Shown here: positions 34,339 to 42,336 of the stretch, one piece after another | Position numbering within the stretch: position 1 is the stretch's first letter | Layout: each line of letters begins with the position of its first letter | NCBI RefSeq assembly: GCF_014196495.1 | Contig: NZ_JACIDT010000004.1 | Coordinates: forward strand, 124,001-188,000 | Source of the DNA: Sphingobium jiangsuense | Lineage (GTDB): Bacteria > Pseudomonadota > Alphaproteobacteria > Sphingomonadales > Sphingomonadaceae | Direction: 5' to 3' | Length of the DNA stretch: 64,000 nucleotides | Notes under the pieces: generated by a model | Told to the model about the DNA's origin: nothing | Database searches by the model: none | The model's input: the letters and a program-made list of their open reading frames with translations, nothing else | Made by a program: the position numbers and the translations under genes

Positions 34339-35286
34339 TCAGGGCGCTGCCTGCCCCACCCTCTCCTCGGACAGCGTCCATAGCCGCCGTGCCGCCGCCG
34401 GATCGATCGCATAGGGCATGACGCCGGTGCCGCGCGGCATGCCGCGCGTGAAGATCTCCGCCTCGGCGCAATTTTCCAGATAGAGCCCGCCCCGCCCCTC
34501 CAGATCGGGCGAGGTCGCCGCCCAGACGGTGGTGGATGCGCCCTGCTCGGCGGTCTTGGACAGATGCTCGATCGACGACCAGTCCTCGCCCGGCACATGG
34601 CGGCCGAGCCGGGTGTGGATGACGCCGGGCATCAGCGAGAAGGCGCGAATGCCGCGCGGCGCATAGCGGCGGTCGAACTCCACCGCGAACAGCGCGTTGG
34701 CGGTCTTCGACTGGCCATAGGCCTGGAAAGGCTCATAGGGCCGGTGCCGGAAATCGGGATCGTCGAAATCGACATTCGCCATGCCGTGGGCGGAGGAGGA
34801 CAGGCTGATGACACGCGCCTGCCGTTCTGGCCCCGCGCCCTTTTCCAGCGCAGGGACGAGCAGCAGCGCCAGCAGGAAATGGCCGAGATGATTGACGCCG
34901 AACTGGGTTTCGAACCCGTCCTGCGTGGTGCCCTGCGGGCAGGCCATGACCCCGGCATTGTTGATGAGCAGCGACAGCGGCCGCTCGCCCCGGCGTGCCG
35001 CGAAGGCGCGGACCGAGGCAAGGCTGGCGAGATCGAGTGCATCCGCCGAGACGCGCGCCGCGCCGGTCTCCCCGTTGATCGCGGCCGCGACCCGCTCGCC
35101 CGCTTGCCGGTCGCGCACCGCCAGCACGACGCTCGCACCGGCATGGGCGAGGGCGCGCGCGGTTTCGACGCCGAGGCCCGACGCGCCGCCGGTGACGATC
35201 GCGGTGTGGCCGGAAAGGTCCAGCCCCTCGACCACCTCCAGCGCGGTCGACCGGGCGCCGAAGCGGGATGTGATCCGCCCCGTCAT
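34339..35286 (-). CDS. SDR, retinol dehydrogenase/WWOX-like
   Basis: 315 residues. TGGASGLGVETARALA, NNAGVMACP, GVNHLGHFLL and the catalytic YGQSKTAN are the marks of the longer SDR group that includes retinol dehydrogenases and protochlorophyllide reductase. It would oxidise or reduce a hydrophobic alcohol or carbonyl. It is the last gene of a four-gene minus-strand unit, its start overlapping the GST stop by four bases. Confidence 0.88.
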   Translation of the reverse strand: MTGRITSRFGARSTALEVVEGLDLSGHTAIVTGGASGLGVETARALAHAGASVVLAVRDRQAGERVAAAINGETGAARVSADALDLASLASVRAFAARRGERPLSLLINNAGVMACPQGTTQDGFETQFGVNHLGHFLLALLLVPALEKGAGPERQARVISLSSSAHGMANVDFDDPDFRHRPYEPFQAYGQSKTANALFAVEFDRRYAPRGIRAFSLMPGVIHTRLGRHVPGEDWSSIEHLSKTAEQGASTTVWAATSPDLEGRGGLYLENCAEAEIFTRGMPRGTGVMPYAIDPAAARRLWTLSEERVGQAAP

Positions 35287-35921
35287 GAAAGGTTCAGCGG
35301 CATGCCGGGATCGGCCTTCTCCATCGCGCGGCGATAGGCCGGGCGCTCACCGATGCGGTGCAGATAGGCGCGTATATGGGGATAGGGCGCCAGATCCCGC
35401 TGCATGAACTGGCGCATGGTCGTCAGCGGGAACAGGGTGATGATGTCGGCGGCGGTGAATTCCTCGCCCGCCAGATAGGGCGCCTTGCCGAGCCGGTCCT
35501 CCAGCATCGCATAGGCGCGATCGGTCCGCTCGCGCAGCATCGCCGCCATGCCGCCTTCCGCCTCCGCGCCCAGCATGGAGGCGAGAACATCCACCATCAG
35601 CGCGGGCATCAGCGACCCGTTGGCGAAATGGAGCCAGAAGAGATAGTCGGGATAGTTGGGCGCGCCCGGCCCGACGGCCAGCCTGCCCCCGGCCTTCGCG
35701 CACAGATATTCGATGATCGCGCCGGATTCGCCCAGCACCAGATCGCCGTCGGTGATGACAGGCGCGGTGCCGAACGGGTGGAGCGCGCGATAGTCCGCCG
35801 GGGCCAGATTGGTGTCGGGATCGCGCGGATAGATTTTCAGCTCATAGGGCAGCTCCAGTTCCTCGCACAGCCAGACGATCCGGTCCGATTGCGACACGCT
35901 GAGATGATGCACCGTCACCAT
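35283..35921 (-). CDS. Glutathione S-transferase
   Basis: 212 residues. The N-terminal thioredoxin domain starts TVHHLSVSQSDRIVWLCEEL, with a Ser in the position of the catalytic residue of bacterial GSTs. GTAPVITDGDLVLGESGAIIEYL is the glutathione-binding segment (about 51-73). The helical C-terminal domain ends PAYRRAMEKAD. A ribosome site GGAGACAGG precedes the ATG. It could conjugate or isomerise a reactive intermediate, or cleave an ether as in lignin-degrading sphingomonads. The latter is only a possibility. Confidence 0.9.
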   Translation of the reverse strand: MVTVHHLSVSQSDRIVWLCEELELPYELKIYPRDPDTNLAPADYRALHPFGTAPVITDGDLVLGESGAIIEYLCAKAGGRLAVGPGAPNYPDYLFWLHFANGSLMPALMVDVLASMLGAEAEGGMAAMLRERTDRAYAMLEDRLGKAPYLAGEEFTAADIITLFPLTTMRQFMQRDLAPYPHIRAYLHRIGERPAYRRAMEKADPGMPLNLS

Positions 35922-35949
35922 GGTCCTGTCTCCTTTCCCTGCCCGGCCT

Positions 35950-36369
35950 TCAGCCGTCGACGGCGTTCCTGCCCGCCTCGGCCACCTGAAGATCCTGCTC
36001 CAGCGTGCCGCCGCTGACGCCGATCGCGCCGACCATCGCGGCGTCCCGCACGATCGGGACGCCGCCGCCGAGCGGCACGACGCCCGGAATGGTCAGCACC
36101 GAAAGCGTGCCCGCATCGAGCATCGCGCGCAGCCGGTCGCTCGGCATCCCCATGCGCGCGGCGCTCTTCGCCTTGGTCATCGCCGTCTCGATCGTGACGA
36201 TGTTCGCGCCGTCCATGCGGTGGAAGGCGATCAGTTCGGCGAAGCTGTCCACGACCGCAATGCCGAAGGCCCAGCCATTGGCGCGGGCCTCGGCCACCGC
36301 CGCGTCGATCGCGATGCGCGCGCCCGTCTCGGACAAAAGGGTCACGCCGCGCGTGACGGCTCCGCTCAT
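35950..36369 (-). CDS. GlcG/HbpS-family (DUF336) protein
   Basis: 139 residues. It begins GARIAIDAAVAEARANGW and continues GIAVVDSFAELIAFHRMDGA, then ends in a glycine-rich GVPIVRDAAMVGAIGVSGG. This is the standard sequence of the GlcG/HbpS fold. Some relatives bind haem or cobalamin, others lie in glycolate or alcohol catabolic operons without assigned function. Its ATG overlaps the aldehyde dehydrogenase stop by four bases. No signal peptide, so cytoplasmic. Confidence 0.87.
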   Translation of the reverse strand: MSGAVTRGVTLLSETGARIAIDAAVAEARANGWAFGIAVVDSFAELIAFHRMDGANIVTIETAMTKAKSAARMGMPSDRLRAMLDAGTLSVLTIPGVVPLGGGVPIVRDAAMVGAIGVSGGTLEQDLQVAEAGRNAVDG

Positions 36370-37856
36370 GCCAGATGGCTCGGCGCCTGCGGCAGGAAGA
36401 CGGTCTTGATCTCCAGATAGGGGTCCATCCCCTCCGGCCCGCCCTCGCGGCCGACGCCCGATTTCTTGAAGCCGCCAAAGGGGTTGGTGAGGTCGAACTC
36501 GCGGCCGTTCTGGGTATAATGGCCGGTGCGGATGCGCCGCGCCATCGCATAGGCGCGGTCGGTATCCTCGGTGAAGACGGCGCCGGACAGGCCGAACTCG
36601 CTGGCATTGGCGATCTCCGCCGCCTGCTCCTCATCGTCATAGGGGATGACGGCGGTGACCGGCCCGAATATCTCCTCCTGCGCGATGGTCATGCCGTTGT
36701 CGACCCCGGTGAAGACGGTCGGCGCGATGAAATAGCCCTGGTTGAGGTCGGCGGGGCGCCCGCCGCCGGTCGCGATCCGCGCGCCCTCGGCCTTGCCCTT
36801 CTCGATATAATATTGCACCCGCTCCATCTGCCGCTTCATCGCGAGCGGCCCCATATAGATGCCGTCCTCCAGCGGATTGCCGACCTTGACCGCCGCCATC
36901 GAGGCCGACAGGCTCTCGACATAGGCGTCATGCTTCGCGCGCGGCACCAGCACGCGGCTGTTGTTGATGCAGACCTGTCCGCTCATCATCGTGACCAGCG
37001 GCGCCAGCATCGGCCCCAGCTTGGCCGGGTCGAAATCGTCGAGCACGATCGCCGCCGACTTGCCGCCCAGCTCCATGGTGAAGCGCGCCATGCGCGAGGC
37101 GCAGACCGACGCGATGTGCAGCCCCGCCGCCGTCGATCCGGTGAACGACACCTTGTCGATACCGGGATGGCTGATGAGCTGGTCGGACACTTCCCGGTCG
37201 GCGGGCAGGATGTTGACGACGCCTTCGGGCAAGCCCGCTTCCTCCACCGCCTCGGCAAAGAGGAACATTTCGAGCGGGGTTTCCGGCGAGGGCTTGCAGA
37301 TCACGGTGCAGCCCGCCGCCAGCGCCGGCGCGACCTTCGACAACATGGTCATGAGCGGCCCGTTCCACGGCGCGACGGCGGCGACGACGCCGACCGGCTC
37401 CTTCACCACGACCGCGACCTTGGACATGAAGCCGTTCGACTTGCGCACATCCTCGAACGCATAGCCTTCGGCCAGCGTGGCATAATAATCGAGGATCGCC
37501 GGGCCTCCCCTGCTGGACCCGCGCGAGAGCAGCACCGGGGTGCCGATCTGCGCCGTCCAGGCCTTGTCGAGCGCCTCGGCGCGCTTCTGCAACCCGGCGC
37601 CGATCGCGCGCATCTTCGCCGCGCGCTCGGCCGGGGCCATGCGCGGCCAGGGGCCCTTGTCGAACGCGCGGCGGGCGGCGGCGACCGCCGCCTCCATATC
37701 CTCGGTCGAGGCTTCGGGCACGTCGCAGAACTGCTCCTCATTGGCCGGATTCACCAGCCGGAACTTGCGGTCGCCCGCCGGCGCCACCCAGCGGCCGCCG
37801 ATGAAGAGCTTGTCGGGATGGACGAGGGTCGGTGCGTCGGTGGCGAATGCGGTCAT
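36366..37856 (-). CDS. Aldehyde dehydrogenase
   Basis: 496 residues from the ATG at 37856, nine bases after GGGAG; the frame extends upstream through AT-rich promoter sequence and was trimmed. VAPWNGPL, the FTGSTAAG nucleotide site, the general base Glu in MELGGKSA and the nucleophile Cys in SGQVCINNSRV are present. It oxidises an aldehyde to the acid with NAD(P), supplying substrate for the CoA ligases. It is the first gene of the ALDH, DUF336, GST, SDR unit and is divergent from the alcohol dehydrogenase. Confidence 0.94.
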   Translation of the reverse strand: MTAFATDAPTLVHPDKLFIGGRWVAPAGDRKFRLVNPANEEQFCDVPEASTEDMEAAVAAARRAFDKGPWPRMAPAERAAKMRAIGAGLQKRAEALDKAWTAQIGTPVLLSRGSSRGGPAILDYYATLAEGYAFEDVRKSNGFMSKVAVVVKEPVGVVAAVAPWNGPLMTMLSKVAPALAAGCTVICKPSPETPLEMFLFAEAVEEAGLPEGVVNILPADREVSDQLISHPGIDKVSFTGSTAAGLHIASVCASRMARFTMELGGKSAAIVLDDFDPAKLGPMLAPLVTMMSGQVCINNSRVLVPRAKHDAYVESLSASMAAVKVGNPLEDGIYMGPLAMKRQMERVQYYIEKGKAEGARIATGGGRPADLNQGYFIAPTVFTGVDNGMTIAQEEIFGPVTAVIPYDDEEQAAEIANASEFGLSGAVFTEDTDRAYAMARRIRTGHYTQNGREFDLTNPFGGFKKSGVGREGGPEGMDPYLEIKTVFLPQAPSHLA

Positions 37857-37941
37857 GACTGTCTTCTCCCGTGCCGCGCCGCCGGACCGGCGGGGCTTTT
37901 CTTTTCGAGCCTGTTCGGCGGGCCTTGCGCCCACCTTCATT

Positions 37942-37956
37942 GGTTGATTAAGTATC
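37942..37956. promoter_or_regulatory. Operator-like half site between ALDH and ADH
   Basis: GGTTGATTAAGTATC keeps the TTGAT and TTAA elements of the shared palindrome (8 of 12 in best alignment). It lies in the divergent gap, 86 bases from the ALDH start and about 50 from the ADH start. Confidence 0.4.
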
Positions 37957-38004
37957 TTCATAAAGACACCGTTCGGATAAGCAAGAGGCATAGGAGGAGA
38001 AGCC

Positions 38005-39072
38005 ATGCGCGCAGCCATCCGTCGCGGCCCGGCCATCGTCGTCGATGAATGCGAAATCCCGCCGCCGGGGCAAGGACAGGTGCGGGTGCGCACCCATCAT
38101 TGCGGCATTTGCGGGTCGGACCTCCACGCGATCCATCATTTCGAATCGTTCATCGACTATGGCCGCCGCGCCGGGCTGCTGACCGGGCGCATCGATCCGG
38201 GGCGGGACGTGGTGCTGGGCCATGAATTCTGCGCCGAGATAGTGGAGTTCGGGCCCGGCACCGAACGCGCGCTGAAGGAAGGCGCGATGGTCGGCGCCTT
38301 CGCGGTCAATTTCGATGAGAAAGGCGCGGAAGGGGTCGGCTGGTCCAACCATTATCCGGGCGGCTATGCCGAATATATGGTGCTGACCGAATCCATGCTG
38401 GTTCCGGTCACCAACGGCTGCCCCAGCGAGCGGGCGGCGCTGGCCGAGCCGATGGCGGTCGCCATTCATGCGGTCAACAAGGCGGATCATCAGGACAGCG
38501 CCTATATGGTCGTGGGCTGCGGCCCGATCGGCCTCGCCATCATCGCGGAGCTGAAGGCGCGCGGGCTGGGGCCGGTCGTCGCGGTGGATTATGTCGCGGA
38601 ACGGCGCGCGGTGGCCGAAAGGCTGGGCGCGGACCTGCTGGTCGATCCGGCGGTGGGCGACCCGCATGACCATTGGGCAGGGCTGGACGTACCCTATGGG
38701 CCGGTCGTCTATCCCCGCGCCCAGAGCCGCGCGCGCCGCGCCGTGCTGTTCGAATGCGTGGGCGTGCCGGGCATGCTGAACCGGCTGATCGACGCCGCGC
38801 CGCGCAACGCGCAGATCATCGTCGCGGGCGTGTGCATGGCGCCCGACAGCATCGAGCCGTCGCTGGCGATCAACAAGGAGCTGGAGATCAAATTCTCCAT
38901 GGCCTTCAGCGCCGACGAGTTCCGCCAGAGCATGCACCGCATCTGCGAGGGCGAGCTGGACGTCAGCCCGCTCATCAGCCGGATCGTGGGCCTGGACGAG
39001 CTGCCGGCGACGTTCGACGAACTGCTGACCGCGCCGCGATCGGCCAAGGTGCTGGTGGACCCGCGACGATAG
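38005..39072 (+). CDS. Zinc-dependent alcohol dehydrogenase (MDR family)
   Basis: 355 residues. Zinc ligands are C36 in CGICGSD and H73 in GHEF; VVGCGPIGL is the nucleotide-binding turn. The four-Cys structural zinc lobe of classical alcohol dehydrogenases is missing. An extended stretch PYGPVVYPRAQSRARRAV in the cofactor domain is unusual. The strong AGGAGG site supports the ATG. It is divergent from the aldehyde dehydrogenase, so alcohol to aldehyde to acid is a natural reading. It converges on the phosphatase with only four bases between. Confidence 0.92.
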   Translation: MRAAIRRGPAIVVDECEIPPPGQGQVRVRTHHCGICGSDLHAIHHFESFIDYGRRAGLLTGRIDPGRDVVLGHEFCAEIVEFGPGTERALKEGAMVGAFAVNFDEKGAEGVGWSNHYPGGYAEYMVLTESMLVPVTNGCPSERAALAEPMAVAIHAVNKADHQDSAYMVVGCGPIGLAIIAELKARGLGPVVAVDYVAERRAVAERLGADLLVDPAVGDPHDHWAGLDVPYGPVVYPRAQSRARRAVLFECVGVPGMLNRLIDAAPRNAQIIVAGVCMAPDSIEPSLAINKELEIKFSMAFSADEFRQSMHRICEGELDVSPLISRIVGLDELPATFDELLTAPRSAKVLVDPRR

Positions 39073-39076
39073 GACG

Positions 39077-39823
39077 TCAGCCGAGCAGTTCCCGCTCGAT
39101 CGCCGCGCGTTGCCCGGCGGAGAGGCCGAGCGTGCCTTCCAGATAGCCGTCGATGCCGCCGCAGCGGTCGGTGACGGTCTCGATCGCCGCTTCCAGAAAG
39201 ACGCGCTCGGCCCGCAGCCCCATGTCGATCTTCGGCGATAGGTCGCGCCAGCCATAGCGCCGCGCCGCCAGCTCCCGCAGCCGGTCGAAATGCTGGTTGG
39301 TGAGGAGATAATCCTCAAAGATCGCCTCGAAATCGACGCCGATCGACCAGAGCAGCAGCGCCGCGCCGACCCCGGTGCGGTCCTTGCCCGCCGCGCAGCC
39401 GAAGAGGACCGGCGTGCGCCCTTCCGCCACGCGGCGGAACAGCGTCGCATAGGAAGCCGCGTGGCTGAAGGGCAGGTCGCGGTAGAGATCGCACATCGCC
39501 GCCGCCACATCGTCGACGCCGGCTTCCGCCCGATGCAGCAACTCGCTCACCGCCGCCGCCGCGCTCTCGCCCGGATCGCCCCATGCGTCGGCGTCGATCG
39601 CGGGCAGCCATTCATAGGGATGGCGCCGCCGCTCGGCCGCGCTGCGCAGATCGACCATCGAGCGGATGCCGAGTTCCCGTATCCGGGCGACGCAGGCGTC
39701 CGTCACCTCACTGAGGTCGCCGGAACGGAACAGCACCCCCGGTTTCAGCGTCTTTCCGCCCCGGCCCCGGACGGGTCCGATCTCGCGGAAATTCTGCGCC
39801 GCGATGGTGACTATCCTCGCCAT
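39077..39823 (-). CDS. Tyrosine-phosphatase family protein (CX5R type)
   Basis: 248 residues from the ATG at 39823 with AGGAGAG upstream. The N-terminal NFREIGPV and LKPGVLFRSGDLSEV and the phosphate loop CAAGKDRTG (Cys and Arg five apart) match the bacterial protein-tyrosine phosphatase group related to Mycobacterium PtpB. Some members act on phosphoinositides. It lies downstream of the TonB receptor on the same strand beyond a strong hairpin. A role in the catabolic pathway is not evident. Confidence 0.88.
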   Translation of the reverse strand: MARIVTIAAQNFREIGPVRGRGGKTLKPGVLFRSGDLSEVTDACVARIRELGIRSMVDLRSAAERRRHPYEWLPAIDADAWGDPGESAAAAVSELLHRAEAGVDDVAAAMCDLYRDLPFSHAASYATLFRRVAEGRTPVLFGCAAGKDRTGVGAALLLWSIGVDFEAIFEDYLLTNQHFDRLRELAARRYGWRDLSPKIDMGLRAERVFLEAAIETVTDRCGGIDGYLEGTLGLSAGQRAAIERELLG

Positions 39824-39848
39824 TGCCGTCTCTCCTGCCGTCATGCCG

Positions 39849-39904
39849 AAGGGCCGCCCCGGAAACGGGACGGCCCTTGCCGGACAGCGCATCGGCCGAT
39901 GCGC
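39849..39904. terminator. Hairpin and palindrome between receptor and phosphatase
   Basis: Thirteen-base arms AAGGGCCGCCCCG and CGGGACGGCCCTT (one mismatch) close over GAAA at 39849-39878. Nine bases on, 39887-39904 is the perfect palindrome GCGCATCGGCCGATGCGC. Both lie just past the stop of the TonB receptor gene and before the phosphatase start. There is no T-tract, so it is probably an mRNA end or processing structure. Confidence 0.55.
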
Positions 39905-39920
39905 CATCATGCATCCATGG

Positions 39921-42095
39921 TCAATATTTGAACGTGATCGACGCCCCGATCGACGCCGGTTCGCCATAAACCTGCTGGATCGCGAAGTCGCCCGGCAGCA
40001 CCTGAATGCGATAGGCGCTGTCGGTCACATTATTGCCGAAGATCGAAAAGGCCCAGCGCTCGTCGGCCGTATTGTATGTCGCGCGCAGGTTCAGCAACTC
40101 ATAGGCGCCCTGCGAAAAGCGCTTGGGCGAATCGAAGTAGAATTTGGTCGTGTGGTAGAAATTCGCATTGAGCGCGATATTGGCGCCGGATGCGAAGCGT
40201 ATCTTGTAATCCGCGTTGATGTTTGCGGTGAACTTGGGCGAGCGCGGCATGACATTGCCGTCGACCAGCACGTCGGGATGATCGAACAGGCCGGTGGCCG
40301 GATTCTGCACATAATCGACCGCGTTGCCGAACTGCTTGTACTTGGCATGGGTATAGGTCGCGCCGAGGCCGAGCGAGAAATCCTCGTTCACATCATAGCT
40401 CAGCTGGCCGTCGAGGCCGTAGATCTCCGACTTTTCGGCGTTGCGATAGACCGCCGCCGAATTGACATAGGCCGCAACCTGGAGGTTCTTGTAGATATAG
40501 TAGAAGGTCGAGAGGTCGAAGCGCAACGGGCCGTCGGCGGTCTTGAAGCCGACCTCGAAGGCGTCGATCTGCTCCGGCTTGATCGGCACCGTGTCGAATG
40601 CCGACACCGGGATGAAACCCGCCTTGTAGCCCTTGTTGTAGGAGGCGTAGACGTTGCTCGACGCGCCGAGCTGATAGCGGACGTTGACGCGCGGGGTCAG
40701 CTTCTTGAACGTCTCCTCGCCCTCGCCCGCGAGGCCGCCGCAGGCGCTGCACAGGAAGCTGCCGCGCACCTTGTCGATGCTGTAGCGCAGGCCGCCGGTC
40801 AGGAACAGGCCGTCCATCGCCTCCCAGGTCATGTCGGCGAAGGCCGCATAGGATTTGGTTCTGGAGGTGGAGCGGAAATATTCGAACTTGGGCGAACCGA
40901 AAAGCGAGACATTATAGCCCGGATACTGGTTCTTGTTCTGGTAGTAATAGAGGCCGAGCACCCAGGTCAGCGGGCCGCCGGGTGCGGAGGACAGGTTGAA
41001 TTCCTGGGTGAAGGTCTTGTCCCACACGCGCCAGTCCGGCGCCATGATCGGGGCGGCCGTGCTGTCGTAATCGCCCGCAAGGTTCGACTTGTCGTCGCGA
41101 TACTGGGTGTAGGAGGTGAAGGTGCCGAAGCCCAGGTCGAACTTGCCGGTCAGCATCACCAGATCGCTGTTGAGCGTGCTCACGGCCGGGGCATCGTTGC
41201 CCGTTTCGCGGCGGCCGGTCGGCACGGCCACGCCGGGGGCGGCGATGGTGGCGGACGACAGGCCGTCATAGGCGCTGGTGAGGAAGGGCGAGGGATCGTC
41301 CACCATGCTGTGTTGATAGGCGAGGGTTATGCTGACGTCCTCGCTGGGCCGGAACAGCAGCTTGGGCCGGACCGTCCATTTATCATAGTGCGACACCGTC
41401 TTGCCGGTGTTGATGTTGCGGATATAGCCGTCGCCGCGCTCGTAGAAGGCGGTCACGTCCATCGCCAGCGAGTCGCCGAGGCCGGTCGAGGCATAGCCGC
41501 TGAGGTTGAGCTTGTCGAAGCTGGCATAGCTGGCCCGCGCGATCAGCTTGGGCTCGAACGAGGGGTCGAGCGTGTTGACGAGGATTGCGCCGCCGGTCGC
41601 GTTGCGCCCGAACAGCGTGCCCTGCGGACCCTTCAGGATCTGGATGCCCGAAACGCTGAGCAGCTGGAAATCGGAGCCCAGCGGGTTGGGGACGTAGAAG
41701 CCGTCGACATAGATCGCGACGTTGGAATTGAGGCCGGGGCCGACCAGCGGGCTGCCGACGCCGCGCACGGTCGGCTGCACATAGGGGCCGGAATAGTCGA
41801 GGCGCAGGCCCGGCGCGGTCTGCGCAAGGCCGATGACGGAATTGACGCCCGCATCCGCCAGCTTGCCGCCGTCGATGGAGGTCACCGCGATCGGCACGTC
41901 GACCAGCCGCTCGGCGCGGCGCTGGGCGGTGACGACGATATCGGCGATGCCTTGCGGAGCGGCGGCGTCCTGCGCCGCCTGCGGCTGGGTCTGGGCATGG
42001 CCGGGCGCGGTGGCCGCGCCGGCCAGCGCGATGAAGGAAACGGCGCCGAAACGGGCGGCAAATGCCGGGCGTCGACGGGCGGTGGCGTGGCTCAT
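39921..42095 (-). CDS. TonB-dependent outer-membrane receptor
   Basis: 724 residues. A signal peptide ends near residue 34 (GHA). Plug motifs are DIVVTAQR (52-59), VRGVG (110-114) and LKGPQGTLFGRNATGG (154-169). A beta-barrel with many aromatic residues follows, ending GASITFKY, a normal barrel end with an aromatic last residue. AGAGAGGA precedes the ATG. It is divergent from the phosphotransferase at 42337, with palindromes in the gap. It is a second import system for a bulky substrate, different in length and sequence from the one at 281. Confidence 0.95.
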   Translation of the reverse strand: MSHATARRRPAFAARFGAVSFIALAGAATAPGHAQTQPQAAQDAAAPQGIADIVVTAQRRAERLVDVPIAVTSIDGGKLADAGVNSVIGLAQTAPGLRLDYSGPYVQPTVRGVGSPLVGPGLNSNVAIYVDGFYVPNPLGSDFQLLSVSGIQILKGPQGTLFGRNATGGAILVNTLDPSFEPKLIARASYASFDKLNLSGYASTGLGDSLAMDVTAFYERGDGYIRNINTGKTVSHYDKWTVRPKLLFRPSEDVSITLAYQHSMVDDPSPFLTSAYDGLSSATIAAPGVAVPTGRRETGNDAPAVSTLNSDLVMLTGKFDLGFGTFTSYTQYRDDKSNLAGDYDSTAAPIMAPDWRVWDKTFTQEFNLSSAPGGPLTWVLGLYYYQNKNQYPGYNVSLFGSPKFEYFRSTSRTKSYAAFADMTWEAMDGLFLTGGLRYSIDKVRGSFLCSACGGLAGEGEETFKKLTPRVNVRYQLGASSNVYASYNKGYKAGFIPVSAFDTVPIKPEQIDAFEVGFKTADGPLRFDLSTFYYIYKNLQVAAYVNSAAVYRNAEKSEIYGLDGQLSYDVNEDFSLGLGATYTHAKYKQFGNAVDYVQNPATGLFDHPDVLVDGNVMPRSPKFTANINADYKIRFASGANIALNANFYHTTKFYFDSPKRFSQGAYELLNLRATYNTADERWAFSIFGNNVTDSAYRIQVLPGDFAIQQVYGEPASIGASITFKY

Positions 42096-42194
42096 TCCTC
42101 TCTCTCCCCAATATTATATGGCCTTTGAACAGCCGGATTCGCGGCACGGCCGTGCCGCCCAATCCGCCCCAATTTCGTTCGGCATTCGTACAAA

Positions 42195-42218
42195 TGTATC
42201 AATTAGAAACCAGATACA
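42195..42218. promoter_or_regulatory. Inverted repeat TGTATC-GATACA
   Basis: TGTATC at 42195-42200 and GATACA at 42213-42218 face each other across 12 bases, about 100 bases upstream of the TonB receptor start. It does not resemble the shared palindrome and might be the site of another regulator. Confidence 0.35.
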
Positions 42219-42251
42219 AGCGGATTCATCAAATCGCCTGCATATAGTTCA

Positions 42252-42263
42252 TTGATTACTTAA
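42252..42263. promoter_or_regulatory. Shared operator-like palindrome, site 7 (variant centre)
   Basis: TTGATTACTTAA, 9 of 12 matches. The identical 12 bases occur on the other strand at 59352-59363, in front of the sigma factor gene. It lies in the divergent gap between the TonB receptor and the phosphotransferase. Confidence 0.55.
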
Positions 42264-42336
42264 CCAGCTACGCGCTAAGGAGCAAGCATCGCCGGCGGAA
42301 AAAGGCGACGAACCGCAAAATGGAGGGGTGTCACGC

